Shown piece after piece: positions 1 to 11,335 of a stretch of DNA of 64,000 bases. The notes below the pieces were generated by a model. The model made no database searches and was not told where the DNA came from. It saw only the letters and a list, made by a program, of their open reading frames with translations. The DNA is from Castor canadensis (Eukaryota; Chordata; Mammalia; Rodentia; Castoridae): the NCBI RefSeq assembly GCF_047511655.1, contig NC_133401.1, positions 43,791,570-43,855,569 of the forward strand, written 5' to 3'. The translations under genes were made by a program, and so were the position numbers. Numbering within the stretch: the first letter of the stretch is position 1; the number at the start of each line of letters is the position of its first letter.

Positions 1-1942
1 GTTATTGGGCTCTAGTAAACTTGTGACAAGTATTGTTTCATTGATACTTTCGACAGTATGTTAAAAACTGTTTTACTTGCAGTCATCTTGTTAGCCTTTA
101 GAGTTAGCAGGATTTTATGTGATTGTGATTGGTCTTTTCTGTGTTTTCTCTAAGGAGTTTTGTCTCATGAGTGACAGTATTGAAACTACTAATTGTTAGG
201 AGTTTCACTGAGAAGGATGAGCCTGTTTTTTTTTTTCCTAAAAGTTGTCAGCTTCACATTTGTGGCCTTTAAGTGAAAACTTTATTCAGTCCAGCTGCTC
301 TTGGAGTCCCTAAGGGTTCACATCTAGCTATGGATAGGAAATAAAAATTGCTAGTAAGATTAAAATGAAAAAAAGTAAATTTCTGACCAATAAAAAGAAG
401 TGCCTCTAAAATAACCATTTCATAAGAGCATGATTTTTATTTCATCTGTGGAGTACTCTGTAGTCAGATTTATGGAACCCTCTACACCACCACTACATTT
501 TACACGCTGTAAAATGTATCAGTATATGCCAGCTAAAAGGAGAATCTGAGACAGTGTGATTGCAGCCAGTTTGGTCAATGTGAAAAGCAAAATAAAAATT
601 CCCAGCAATGAATTAAAGCAACAAGAAGACACTGATTAGAAAAAAAAAAAAAAAAAGGACAGAAGAAGTGCATTTGATTAACCTCTCTACATAATAGAGT
701 CTGGTTGATATTGCCTGGTTGTAAAACTATGGACTATAAACTAGGAGGCATATTATTGGTCTACTGACACTTTCCTTTATAGAATATTTAAGGAAAATAC
801 CAATCAGAAGTGTAAAATATATACATCAGAATAGAAATCTTTTTTTTCTTTTAATGTTTCGTGGTTGCTAAGTAAGAAAACTGTGATAGTAGAAGTGACA
901 GGGTTGCTGAGGTGAAACCCAGAATAAGATTACTAGACAGATTGTTCAGCAGCCACATCTAATAATTACCGATAGAAGGTGTACTGTATTATACTTTTCA
1001 CAGTGTTTGAGAGTAAGACATCCTTTTGAGATGTAAAATGATTGGCAAGTACTCAAATCTGAAGTCTCTTGTCAAGATAGGTACTAGAGCTCACCTTATT
1101 AAAACCTTACCTGTGGGCAACAGTTCCTTCCCCTATAATAGTGTTTTCTTGGAGGAGAAAGATAAAAAAAATGAAATCCTACTAATAGTAGAGAAAACAA
1201 AAAGTTTGGTCATGTCTAAAAGTGCTGTTCTTATAAAGAGTGTCTAGTATATGACTCACTTCTTTATCCTCCTTCTAGTCATTTGCTTGATAGTACCTTT
1301 CCCACTTAAAATATTGTAATAATTTTTGCTTCCTGAAGGCAGAAGAATCTTTTGATAATTATTGAATTTGACTTCCTGTGATGACTTGCATTTTGAACCT
1401 GTTGTATTGACTTTGAGGAGCTCAGAGCCTGTCTTTGTATTATTGGTTACATCCTCTTCTGATTTCTGGGGTCTGAACATAAATGTGTGTCCTCACTGTA
1501 TCTACCGGTTAGATAAGTAAGTAGCTTATCTTACTTATCTTATAAGTAAGCAGGTAGTGGATAGCCTGCTAGTCTTAGAAAGGTTTGGTGACTTTTATGG
1601 GAGGGAGTTTTCCAAAGTGGTAGTTTATAGATGGTCTCAGTTAGCTTTTTGGAGTGTAATCTCTAGTTTGATGTGTGTTTCCCCCAGAGCAGCAGTATTT
1701 TCTTCACTGAGAAAGGTGAGATTCTTGGAAGCTTTCCTTATCACAAAAGATACATGTATGGAAAGTGAAAATTAAAGGCATTTGTTCCGCATAAACTAAG
1801 AATTCTACCTGTTGAGTAGAAACTTGGACAGGTCTTTGGAATTCATCGGACTGCAGTGCAGAGTATCCTGGTTATAGGAGGTAACAGTGTTTTTCAAGCC
1901 TTTGTTTTTATTGGATTACTTTTAAAAGATACTTCCCTCCCT

Positions 1943-2036
1943 GGCTGGCTCTGTAGCTCAGTGTAGAGTACTTGCCTAGCATGCTCGAAGCCCTGGATTT
2001 AATCCCCAGATCCACAAAAAAAAAAAAAGAAGAAGA
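1943..2036 (+). repeat. ID-type tRNA-derived SINE
   Basis: The stretch has a box A-like GTAGCTCAGTG, then TTGCCTAGCATGC, a box B-like TTTAATCCCC and an A-rich tail mixed with AAG. This is the layout of rodent ID elements. It lies inside the presumed SMAD5 3'UTR. Confidence 0.8.
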
Positions 2037-2305
2037 AACAAATGTGTATAATAATTGAAGTGGCACTCTAAAATTGAATGGTATGCCAAAACCAGTGAAA
2101 GGGATTTCATACATTGATTTTGTTTTTTTAAAGTAATAACACGTGCTATGTTTATTGGTAGCAATTGCTATAAAATAAGTTATCTTTTGAAAAGATGCAA
2201 TTCTAGAGCAGGATTCTTTGATCATCATAGCAAAGAGGAATGGGTTTGTGTAGTTCTTGTCTAAATAACTCAGTTCTTAATTTTAGAGTCATATTTTCCT
2301 ATCTA

Positions 2306-2435
2306 AAACCATTGGAGGGCTGGTGAAGTGGCTCAAATGGTAGAGCAGCTGCCTAGCAAGCATGAGGACCTGAGTTCAAACCCCACTACCACCAAACAAA
2401 CAAACAAACAAATAAATAAATAAACAAACCATTGG
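2306..2435 (+). repeat. tRNA-derived SINE with 10-bp target site duplication
   Basis: The body at 2316-2394 reads GGCTGGTGAAGTGGCTCAA, then the CCTAGCAAGC core and box B GAGTTCAAACCCC, followed by an (AAAC)n/(AAAT)n tail. It is flanked by AAACCATTGG at 2306-2315 and 2426-2435, a perfect duplication. This marks a fairly recent insertion. Confidence 0.88.
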
Positions 2436-2864
2436 GAATGATGCTGCTTTGATTTACTCATGAAGTAATTTAGCAGTAGGGGCTCTGAGGATAATAGTTT
2501 AGGCAAATGATACTTTTTAACCTGCCTGGTTAAAATTGCAGTTTGAAATTTACTTACTTTTAATTTGGATAGGATTGTAATCATGGATACTAAATGCTTG
2601 TAAGTTCCTGGCACATTCTCTTGAAAAGATATTTCATATCACAGATGATAAAGACCAGACCAATAGCTGCACTGTACGTCTGCTTCTTGCTTGTACTCAT
2701 TCTGCTTCTGTTTATGTTGTAGCAAATGAAATTCTAGCAACATGCTCAATTCTGTTATCTTTTTGATACTTGTAAAGATGTATTAGGTTTTGCCGTCTTG
2801 TGCTTATCAAAGCCATAACTCTTAAGAAATTTGTTTTGCATATTGTTTGCTAATACTTTATTTT

Positions 2865-2870
2865 AATAAA
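2865..2870 (+). promoter_or_regulatory. Polyadenylation signal AATAAA, likely SMAD5 distal end
   Basis: AATAAA is followed about 15-35 bases later by the GT/T-rich stretch TGTCTTTTTTTGG, the usual arrangement of a cleavage and polyadenylation site. Other AATAAA copies nearby (for example 4278-4283) lack such a clear downstream element. Confidence 0.55.
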
Positions 2871-2890
2871 CCTCAAAATCTGCTTAATGT

Positions 2891-4599
2891 GTCTTTTTTT
2901 GGTACTTTATTCTGATTTATGTTTCATTGAGTGGAGTTGTAAGAGCATGAGATTCTCAGTTGATGTTATCTGCTGAAATATCTGTGCGTTAGTGATAAAA
3001 AATTTGAATATGCCTCACCCTGCCTTTGAGCATGGGGTTTGCTCAGAATAATCAAATTTTTTTTTTCATTATGTTTGTGAGGGAGTTGATGTGTTTTGTT
3101 TTGAAAACGGATTTGGGCATAGACTGAGATTTTGAGTTTAACCAGTGACTTTCTTCTCTGGATCACGCTGTCAGTGAGGGGGCTTCACTTGGTGATTGGG
3201 AGGCAGAACAGGCAGATGCTCTTAGCAGAGCCAGCTCTAGGCTTCAGAGTCTGCCTGTCTGTGTTTGAGGATGGTGCTCACAGAGAGGTTGCTTAACCAC
3301 TCTGTGCCTCAGTTTCCTCATCTCTAAAGCAAAAGTCTACGTCAAAAGAAACTTACAAGAAGCAATACAAATAAAGTACGGTGTCTGGGACAAAACTCAT
3401 ATTTTAAAATTATCCTTATCTTTCTCATTTGTTATTACTTTGATTCAGAGTCATTATTTCTGATACTGTTTTGACCTTGGTAGATCAACTCTTTAATTAT
3501 CCACTTTGTGAATTAGTTGTGCTTTTCTATATTTTATTTTGTCTTTCCCCCCTCCTTTTTTGAAAAATTAAGTCATAGACAATCTTTATCCTCCTCACTG
3601 TGGTGTATCCTTTCAGCACCCTCTGCATTACATACGCAACAGATGCAAACTCCTGCTAATTAGGAAGGGGTGGCATGCAACCTGGCTAGAAAGTAGAAAA
3701 ACTCAAATATTCTAACTTAGAAGAATAAACATAAAAGTTCTTACTCTTTTCTTTGGAGAAAAGACTTGCTCAAAAGAATGAGTTTCTGTAAATCTTTTCC
3801 TTGTGTTTTATTTAAAAGGCATTTGGTGAGGTATTTTGTAGCATCTTCTCTGGCTGTTTTAGGGGCTTTTTTTTTTTTTTTTTAAAGAAACACGTTTCCT
3901 GGCAAAAGCTTTCAGTGAGCACCCTTCAGATTTAAGATGATCAGCTTTCAAATTGCTGTAGTGCAAACTGTTCAGATCATGAGGTGGAGAGATTCAATGT
4001 TATTTGTTTTTTTTTCTTTTCTCATTTTTACATTTACTTACATAGGTATACATTGTTGGTGCACCCCCTCAATATAACTCTTTATGATGGCAGTTTTAAT
4101 GCAATTTATATTTATAAACATTTATAAAAAGGCTGTCAGGCTGGGCCAGTGTTTATCAGAAAGTACTTGTATAGAGCTCTGTGTAGTATATATGGTTGAA
4201 AGAAGGAAGCAGTCTCTTATCCCCACTTAACATTTTAAGTACTACTGTAATTTTTGTTGAATTTATAATTCTGTGTTTAATAAATTAAAAACCTCTTGTC
4301 TCCTTTCAATCTAAATTTTTTTTTGTATTTTAAAGGTTAGGGTAGTGGAGCTAAAGAAACAATAAAGAGCTTTTGGTGGCATGCTCAACCAAGCTTTTAT
4401 TATCCATATTACATTAGGTGAGGTGTATAATTCCTAGTGAGGTATGTCCTCAGGCAGGTTATTAATACTTGGAGGTGGATTTTGAAAAGCTCCTTATACT
4501 GTCTTAATTTCTTATTATCCCTTCCCCATCCAATAAATCTCACTCATCTAATTTTTTAAAATATTTTTAAATGAGATAAATGCGATAAATGCTGAGCTT
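2891..4599. other. Intergenic, no gene seen
   Basis: This AT-rich stretch downstream of the presumed SMAD5 poly(A) site has no long or conserved-looking frame. It contains the MIR at 3215-3345 and poly-T runs such as the one near 3870-3884. Confidence 0.6.
3215..3345 (+). repeat. MIR SINE fragment
   Basis: TTGCTTAACCACTCTGTGCC followed by the CTCAGTTTCCTCATC core matches the conserved centre of MIR in sense orientation. The left part is diverged and the boundaries are approximate. Confidence 0.8.
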
Positions 4600-4925
4600 T
4601 ATTTAATTTATTTAGGTGGCACTGGGGTTTGAACTCAGGGATTTTTGCTTGGTAGGCAGATGCTGTACCACTTGAGTCACACTTCAGCCCTTTTTACTCT
4701 CATGTGGTCTCGCTTTTTTCCCAGGCCAGCCTGGAACGTTATCTAGAATTTTACGCTTCCCATAGTTGCTGGGATGATGACAGGCACACACTGTCACACA
4801 TCTATTTTTCCATTGAGATGGGGGCCTCAAGTTCCCCACACACACACCTTGTCTGGAACTGCAATCCTCCAGATCTTGGCCTCACAAGGAGCTAGGATTA
4901 TGGTTGTGAGCCATAGGCACCTAGC
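4600..4925 (-). repeat. Composite 7SL-like plus tRNA SINE
   Basis: Read on the minus strand, two 7SL/B1-like units come first (motifs GCCTATGGCTCACAACC and GTGTGCCTGTCATC, with CAGGCTGGCCTGG near the centre). A tRNA-derived unit follows (GACTCAAGTGGTACAGCAT, then GAGTTCAAACCCC) and an A/T-rich tail. The copy at 31563-31997 has the same order with an extra 7SL-like unit. Overlapping short frames are incidental. Confidence 0.8.
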
Positions 4926-6614
4926 TAAATGCCAAGAGTTTTAACAGTGTAGAAATGCATAACCCTCTCCCCCTACCCCCCACCAATAGCTAACTACGAC
5001 ACATTCAGGAAGTACCCTTCTAACCTGATCCGGTAGTCAGTCTACTGTGGTCCTTTCCTTTACTAACAGCAAGTGATTACGGGTGGAGCTCTAGCTCCCG
5101 TTTTTTTTGGAATGGATTCTCAAAAGACATTGGTTGGGTGCCAGAGTATTCTCTGTACATCCAAGAAAGCTTTTCATTCTGCATAGCATTTCTCGCCATC
5201 CCATGTACTATACGCTGTATTTCTTTACCCTGTTTGTTGACAGTGGGACCCTCGGTCTGTGAGGACAGACCATTGTCTCATTGGATCAGTTCCTGACACT
5301 CTGCACCTCAGCACCCCAGAACTTGATTGAGGAGGGAGAATACTGAAACAGGGTGTGATTTTTTTTTTGAATACTAGAATTCACCTTTTAAATAATGTTA
5401 CAAGACAGTTCATAGTTGAGTTGATTCTACCTCAGCATTTTATTAGATCTTGTTACCATATGTTAGCAGAGGAAAACGGGGGAAATTCAGATAAGAAATA
5501 TGAGCACTCAAACATACTCTTTCCCTTTGAACTTTTAGGCCTTTGCTCCAAAGTAATCAGGTCCCTGAGATTGTTGCTTAGATAATCTACAAAATTAACA
5601 GTCAAGTTGGAGCTTTAACCCACTGACATTTAATATTTTCCCAGAGAAAGTAGAAAGGGCACAGTTTCATTGATGGGGTAGACAACAGAAAATACCAAAA
5701 ACAGTGTACTCTACATTTCAGAGTTTACAGAAGTGAGAGTGAAGGACCTTGTACTTTTGTTTTAGTGTCTAGGTTTAGTCCCCATAATGTCCTCATCTCC
5801 AATTGCTGTATGTGAGGGACAGTGCCTTTGAGAGAGAGGCAGCATATGACAGAACAAATACGTGACCCACATTTTGCACTTGAGAATAAAAAATTAATTT
5901 TGCTTAAGAGTGTGGGTGATGTAGGGGAAGAAACTCAGGTTGAAGAAAAGCAGGGGGCATCTGGAGGGCTTTGACAGGTTTTGCCCAGTTTCTAGTTTTG
6001 CCAATGTTAGTTCAGAAGCATGATTAATGGTAAACATTCATTGATTGCCTTTTCTCTACATAAACTTCTGTGAAATGTGCTTTTCATTAATTTGGAATTG
6101 TTTGGGCAAGTTAGTGATGTCAGTGAATGTGAAGATAATAAATGCAAGCACAGACTAATCATACATAAATATTAAGACTGCAGAGATGAGGTTTTTATGA
6201 AAAGGTCCTTTTATTATCTGTTTAATAAACTGCTAGAAGTTTACAGATCTCTGTTCTCCCTCTAATTATAGAACACCCACGTTCAGTTGGGTACATTTTC
6301 CAGCCATTCTTTTAGCTAGGCATGGTCAGTGTGAGTAATTCAGATCAGTGGGTTGTAGGCAAAAATGCTATGTGCAACTGGGCATTGTGCTTGAAAGAGC
6401 AGTGTCCTTGCTCCTTTCCCCTTCCTACTGACTAGAATACAGAGATGGTATAGTAATAGAGTAACCACTTCAAAGTGGTCATGGAAGCCAAGAGATGAGA
6501 ATAGAGGAGAGTATCAGCCCCGTGCCACCCCTGGGAGATCAGGTGAGAAAGAACCTGTGGAGGGTGGAGGTGGATACTTTGTTGCAGCTAGCTAGATTGG
6601 AACCTAATTAATAC

Positions 6615-6990
6615 TTGCTTATTCAGTCCCTCTCACCAAACCTTTATTGAGTGCTTACTACAAGTCAAGCTTTATGGTAGGCAGTAGAGCTGGAGATACA
6701 GTTCTTTCTGTCAGTTTTGGAGGGTAGAAAAGCAGAAACAGAATGAGGGAGACTAAAATATGAACTTGGCTGCTGTATTTCTGAATATCTAGTTTTTCCT
6801 GGCCCTGAGCAGTATCAGGTTGCTCATTTATTCAGCTAATATTTGAGAGCTATTATATGTCATGCTGAGGATAAACATTGCTCTCATGCATGTTCATTCT
6901 GGTTGATGAAGATGCCAAACATGGTGAATAAAATACAGTGTACTTACTGGTAAGTTAAAAGGAGAAAAAGCTGGAAAGGGAGAGAGATAT
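6615..6990 (-). repeat. L2 LINE 3'-end fragments
   Basis: CTTTATTGAGTGCTTACTAC followed by GAGCTGGAGATACAG, and a second diverged copy near 6830-6960, resemble the reverse complement of the L2 3' end. They are old and degenerate, with approximate boundaries. Confidence 0.6.
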
Positions 6991-7484
6991 CAGGGTGGGA
7001 AGAGGAGGGGAATTGCAAATTTAGATGAAGTAGCCAGGGAACATCTCATTGAAAATCTAATCTTTGATTAAAGTCCAGGAAAAGCTGAGGAAGTCAGTAT
7101 GTGATGTATTCCAGACAATTGAGAAGGCATAGAAATGATATTGCTAAGATCTGTTGTTTTCCTGCAGGAAATGGAGCGTTTCCAGCAGAAATAGCCGAAG
7201 ATACAAACTTTTAGATTGCATGTTCTTTAGTCTCTGCAGGAGATAACAATAATAACTGAAGTGTGACATAGATGGGGATGGGAAATGTTAGTTGTTAACA
7301 ACTTTATGGATTACTACCCACAGGACACTGGCAGCTTGGTAGACCAATCAGTAAGGGAGAGTTCAACTTACTATTTCATCAGATACCAGTTCAAGGTGGA
7401 AAATCAAAAGGAGACATTGAAATAATGTATAGGTAAATTTACCCTAACCTCTAGCTTTGTTTTGTCACTATATTTTATTTAACA

Positions 7485-7640
7485 AAAAATGAGTGCCTGT
7501 CTTGTGTTTGAAACTCTGCAAGGCATTGAGAAAAAGCAGTGAGCAAGACAGATGTCTCACATCTCATACTGGGAAAGAGACATTAGGCTACTAATTATGC
7601 AGTAATTTAATAGCTATGATTAAGGAGATTTGGGGTATTA
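7485..7640 (-). repeat. L2 LINE fragment
   Basis: GAGTGCCTGTCTTGTG with CAAGGCATTGAG and CAGTGAGCAAGACAG follows the order of motifs in the reverse complement of L2 3' ends. The copy is diverged. Confidence 0.55.
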
Positions 7641-8329
7641 GAGAATATATTTGATCTTATCTGAGGACTCAGGCCAGCCCCTTTTGTGGAAGATTTGCAA
7701 TCTGAAGGACAACAATGCATTAGCTAGAAGAAGGAGAGAGAAAACAGCTTAGACAGAGGAATTAAAAGCCCACTCACTGGAGCCCAGAGTACCAGAGGAT
7801 GGAAGGCCTGTGAGGCCAGGTAATTCTGGGCCTTTTAGGCAAGGTTAGGATTTCTTTCTTAATCATGAGAGGAAGGAGAAGCCACTAGAATGTAAGCAAA
7901 AGGTAAAGGGGAGGCACAGTGGTGATTGTGGAACTGGAGGAGATTTTATAGAGATGATAGATTGCATCATCTCTATGAAAATGAAGAATTTGGGGCCAAG
8001 ACAGATGACCATGCTTTTTTTTTTTTTTTTTAACTTTGCCAGTATTGCACGAGTGTCTAGTTTTTAGAAAGATTTAAGTTTCAGGCTTATTGAATTTCAG
8101 GTTTTCTGTGAGAATGAAATATTGAGTGGGCTCAAGCATGGTGTGGAAGCCATGAGAGTGGATGAGATTCAGAGTGGCAGCCCTCCACCTCTAGGCATAC
8201 CTGCTGGGAAGTAGCAAACCTCCTCCACTCTTATCTTGTGACAACCCATACCAGAAAAAGGAAGTGGTAGCTGTTTGTACTGTTGCGAGCACTTCTGAAG
8301 CTGTTACCCTGGTTAATGATGGCAGCTTA

Positions 8330-8545
8330 TACTCAGAGCACTTCCTACATAATAAACATGAGCTAAACACTTTATCTATAAAATCTCACTCAATGTTGGA
8401 ATCCCTACAGGCAAGTACTATTATCTCCATCTTATAGATGAGGAAGCAGGTTATCAGAAATTCAGAAATGTGATCAAGGTGTGTAAAGTGGATAACTGAG
8501 CTTAGGTCACTTGGCTTAGGACTCAGACTGTGGTTCATGGTATCT
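8330..8545 (-). repeat. MIR SINE
   Basis: Motifs TTATCTCCATCTTATAGATG and AGGTCACTTGG lie in the order expected for the reverse complement of MIR. Confidence 0.7.
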
Positions 8546-8769
8546 TCAACTAACTTCTCATTCCAATCTCCACCCTCCCACTCCCTTACCCCTGACCAAA
8601 AGTGTTTTCTTGTTAATCCTCTTACCTGTTCCCACTGACTGGTTGATGCAGAGGAGCCCAAACACCCATGATATGGTCTCTATTTCAATTTTAGGTGGCC
8701 AATTTTAGCCTTCTAAACATTTCCAAGGCATTTTGGGATTGATAGGAGGATGTATGTATGCAGTTGTAC

Positions 8770-9200
8770 TTTTCAGCTAGCCATCTGTCTTATCTTGAGC
8801 TACCATTTAAAAAATGCCATACATTGGGTGAATTAAACAACAGAAAGTTATTTCCTCACAGTTCTGGAAGCACAAGTCCAAGGTCAAGGTTCTGGCTGAT
8901 TCAGTTTTTAGTGAGGGCCATTTTCCTGGTCTGTAGATGGCTGACATCTCACTGTGTCTTTGCATATCCTTTCCTTGGCTATGGAAAAGAAGAGAGTGAA
9001 GGAGAGGGAGGGAAACTTTTTAGCTCTTTGGGGCGTAGGCGGGGGTCGTAAATATCCCATAACCCTATAGGATCAGGACATGATCCTTATGGCTTTATGT
9101 AACCTTAATTCCTTACTCAAAATAAAGCCATTCTGGGAGTTAGGACTTTCACATATGAATTTTTTTGAGAACATACATATTCATTCATTCAGTCCATCAT
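8770..9200 (-). repeat. MaLR (MLT1-like) LTR relic
   Basis: TTAAACAACAGAAAGTTATT, then CTCACAGTTCTGGAAG and CCTGGTCTGTAGATGGCTG, followed later by CATATGAATTTTTTT, mirror the MLT1 family of non-autonomous ERVL-MaLR LTRs read on the minus strand. Family assignment is from memory. Confidence 0.65.
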
Positions 9201-9699
9201 ACATCTAAGTGTATAATCACTACATTGTAGTCTACTCATTCCGCATATTAGCAGAAATCAGACATGAGCTTGGCCATATCAGATCTGCAGCTGGATCCTA
9301 CATGAGAAAGAACCCACCCTAGAAAAAGGAATAAAGTTTCCAGGGTTACAGTGTTGGCAAATAGTACTCTTGCTGACCCAACTTTGCTTTCTAGATTCCA
9401 GCTCTATTCAGGTCCAATTCCCTGGGGGTTTATTCCTAAAATATCTATTGATTTGGAGCAGCCAAGCCTTTGGCTTAGGTGGCCAAGGCACCTGCAGTCC
9501 TGTAGAAGCATCAGAGAGATGCTTTCCACATTGTGTCCATTTTAGTACCTTCTGTTTAACACCTCGATACCTTGCATCAATATTTTATTAAGGGATCCCA
9601 TGAGTCTCCCAGAACACTGGCTCTAGCTGATATTGGCCCAGAAGCTGCATGTGACTTCTAAGCCACTCATCCACTCATGTTCTTTCCTAAAGGGACTAG

Positions 9700-11028
9700 C
9701 CCTTGCTTTTCTTTTTTTTATTTAATTTTTATTGTTTTACTATTCATATGTGCATACAAGGCTTGGTCATTTCTCCCCCCTGCCCCCACCCCCTCCCTTA
9801 CCACCCACTCCACCCCTTCCTTCTCCCCCCTACCCCCTCAATACCCAGCAGAAACTATTTTGCCCTTATTTCTAATTTTGTTGAAGAGAGAGTATAAGCT
9901 GTAATAGGAAGGAACAAGGGGTTTTGCTAGTTGAGATAAGGATAGCTATACAGGGCATTGACTCACATTGATTTCCTGTGCGTGTGTGTTACCTTCTAGG
10001 TTAATTCTTTTTGATCTCACCTTTTCTCTAGTTCCTGGTCCCCTTCTCCTATTGGCCTCAGTTGCTTTTAAAGTATCTGCTTTAGTTTCTCTGCGTTAAG
10101 GGCAACAAATGCTAGCTAGTTTTTTAGGTGTCTTACCTATCCTCACCCCTCCCTTGTGTGCTCTCGCTTTTATCCTGTGCTCAAAGTCCAATCCCCTTGT
10201 TGTGTTTGCCCTTGATCTAATGTCCACATATGAGGGAGAACATACGATTTTTGGTCTTTTGGGTCAGGCTAACCTCACTCAGAATGATGTTCTCCAATTC
10301 CATCCATTTACCAGCGAATGATAACATTTCGTTCTTCTTCATGGCTGCATAAAATTCCATTGTGTATAGATACCACACTTTCTTAATCCATTCGTCAGTG
10401 GTGGGGCATCTTGGCTGTTTCCAAAACTTGGCCATTGTGAATAGTGCTGCGATAAACATGGGTGTGCAGGTGCCTCTGGAGTAACCTGTGTCACAATCTT
10501 TTGGGTGTATCCCCAAGAGTGGTATTGCTGATCTACAGCCAGCATTATACTTAAACCATTCCCTCTAAAATCAGGAACTAGACAGGATGCCCACTATCTC
10601 CACTCCTATTCAACATAGTACTGGAATTCCTAGCCAGAGCAATTAGGCAAGAAGAAGGAATAAAAGGAATACAAATAGGTAAAGAAACTGTCAAAATATC
10701 CCTATTTGCAGACGACATGATCCTATACCTTAAAGACCCAAAAACTCTACTCAGAAGCTTCTAGACATCATCAATAGCTACAGCAAGGTAGCAGGATATA
10801 AAATCAACATAGAAAAATCATTAGCATTTCTATACACTAATAATGAACAAACTGAAAAAGAATATATATGAGAACAATTCCATTTACAATAGCCTCAAAA
10901 AAAATCAAATACCTAGGTGTAAATCTAACAAAAGATGTGAACGACCTCTACAAGAAAAACTATAAACTTCTGAAGAAAGAGATTGAGGAAGACTACAGAA
11001 AGTGGAGAGATCTCCCTTGCTTTTCTTT
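9700..11028 (-). mobile_element. Truncated LINE-1 with 5' inversion and 15-bp target duplication
   Basis: A LINE-1 3' end (poly-T start near 9715; 3'UTR and ORF2 C-terminal end to about 10533) lies on the minus strand. The adjoining segment 10534-11013 is ORF2 in the opposite, plus orientation. It encodes the reverse-transcriptase core including FADDM near residue motif SLFADDM, with a deletion in the codons for KDPKTLL. The 15-mer CCCTTGCTTTTCTTT flanks the whole at 9700-9714 and 11014-11028. A head-to-head inversion bounded by one duplication is the signature of twin priming. About 1.1 kb of ORF2 is missing at the internal junction compared with the copy at 26751-28998. No intact frame remains. 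Confidence 0.92.
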
Positions 11029-11094
11029 ATAGCCACCGAAGACAGCGGGCTCTCCTGAGACTACATCCTGTCAGCTGCCTCTACTATAGTCCAC

Positions 11095-11335
11095 TCCAAC
11101 AATACCTAACATTTGGGTGCTCACTCTGTGCAAGCATTGTGCTACGATGTTACATTGGGTATGCTGTTTAGTGTTCACCCCTGTAGAGCTAAGTGATATA
11201 ATACCCATTCCACAGATGAGGATACAAGATCACATAGGGTGAATGATTTCACTAGGTCACATAGCTAGTGAGAGGTGGAGATGGAATTTAAAGCCATACA
11301 ATTGAATCCAGGGTTGTACTGTGACCACTCTACTT
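11095..11335 (-). repeat. MIR SINE
   Basis: ATACCCATTCCACAGATGAG followed by TAGGTCACATAGCTAGTGAG matches the reverse complement of the MIR core. The upstream motif TGGGTGCTCACTCTGTG extends the match leftwards. Confidence 0.8.

Larger units (their letters stand above)
1..2890 (+). other. SMAD5: Probable distal 3'UTR of SMAD5 (no coding sequence)
   Basis: No convincing coding frame exists here; the DNA is AT-rich with UTR-like texture and ends in a good polyadenylation signal at 2865-2870. In human, SMAD5 (a BMP-pathway receptor-regulated SMAD) is transcribed towards SMIM32 and TRPC7, and its long 3'UTR would fall in this position; that order is known, the assignment here is inference. An 8-mer AAGCCATA at 2810-2817 matches the miR-135 seed, and Smad5 is a reported miR-135 target. 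Two SINEs (1943-2036 and 2316-2425) sit inside the region. It could instead be intergenic DNA just beyond the gene. Confidence 0.5.
4926..9699. other. Intergenic, ancient repeat relics only
   Basis: I see no gene here. The interval holds L2-like segments (6615-6990 and 7485-7640), a MIR (8330-8545) and a MaLR LTR relic (8770-9200). Nothing recognisable occurs at 4926-6600. Confidence 0.6.

Noticed and set aside
1026-1247. 73-codon plus-strand frame in the left region
   Set aside because: It has no family resemblance and lies in AT-rich, UTR-like DNA downstream of where the SMAD5 stop codon must be.
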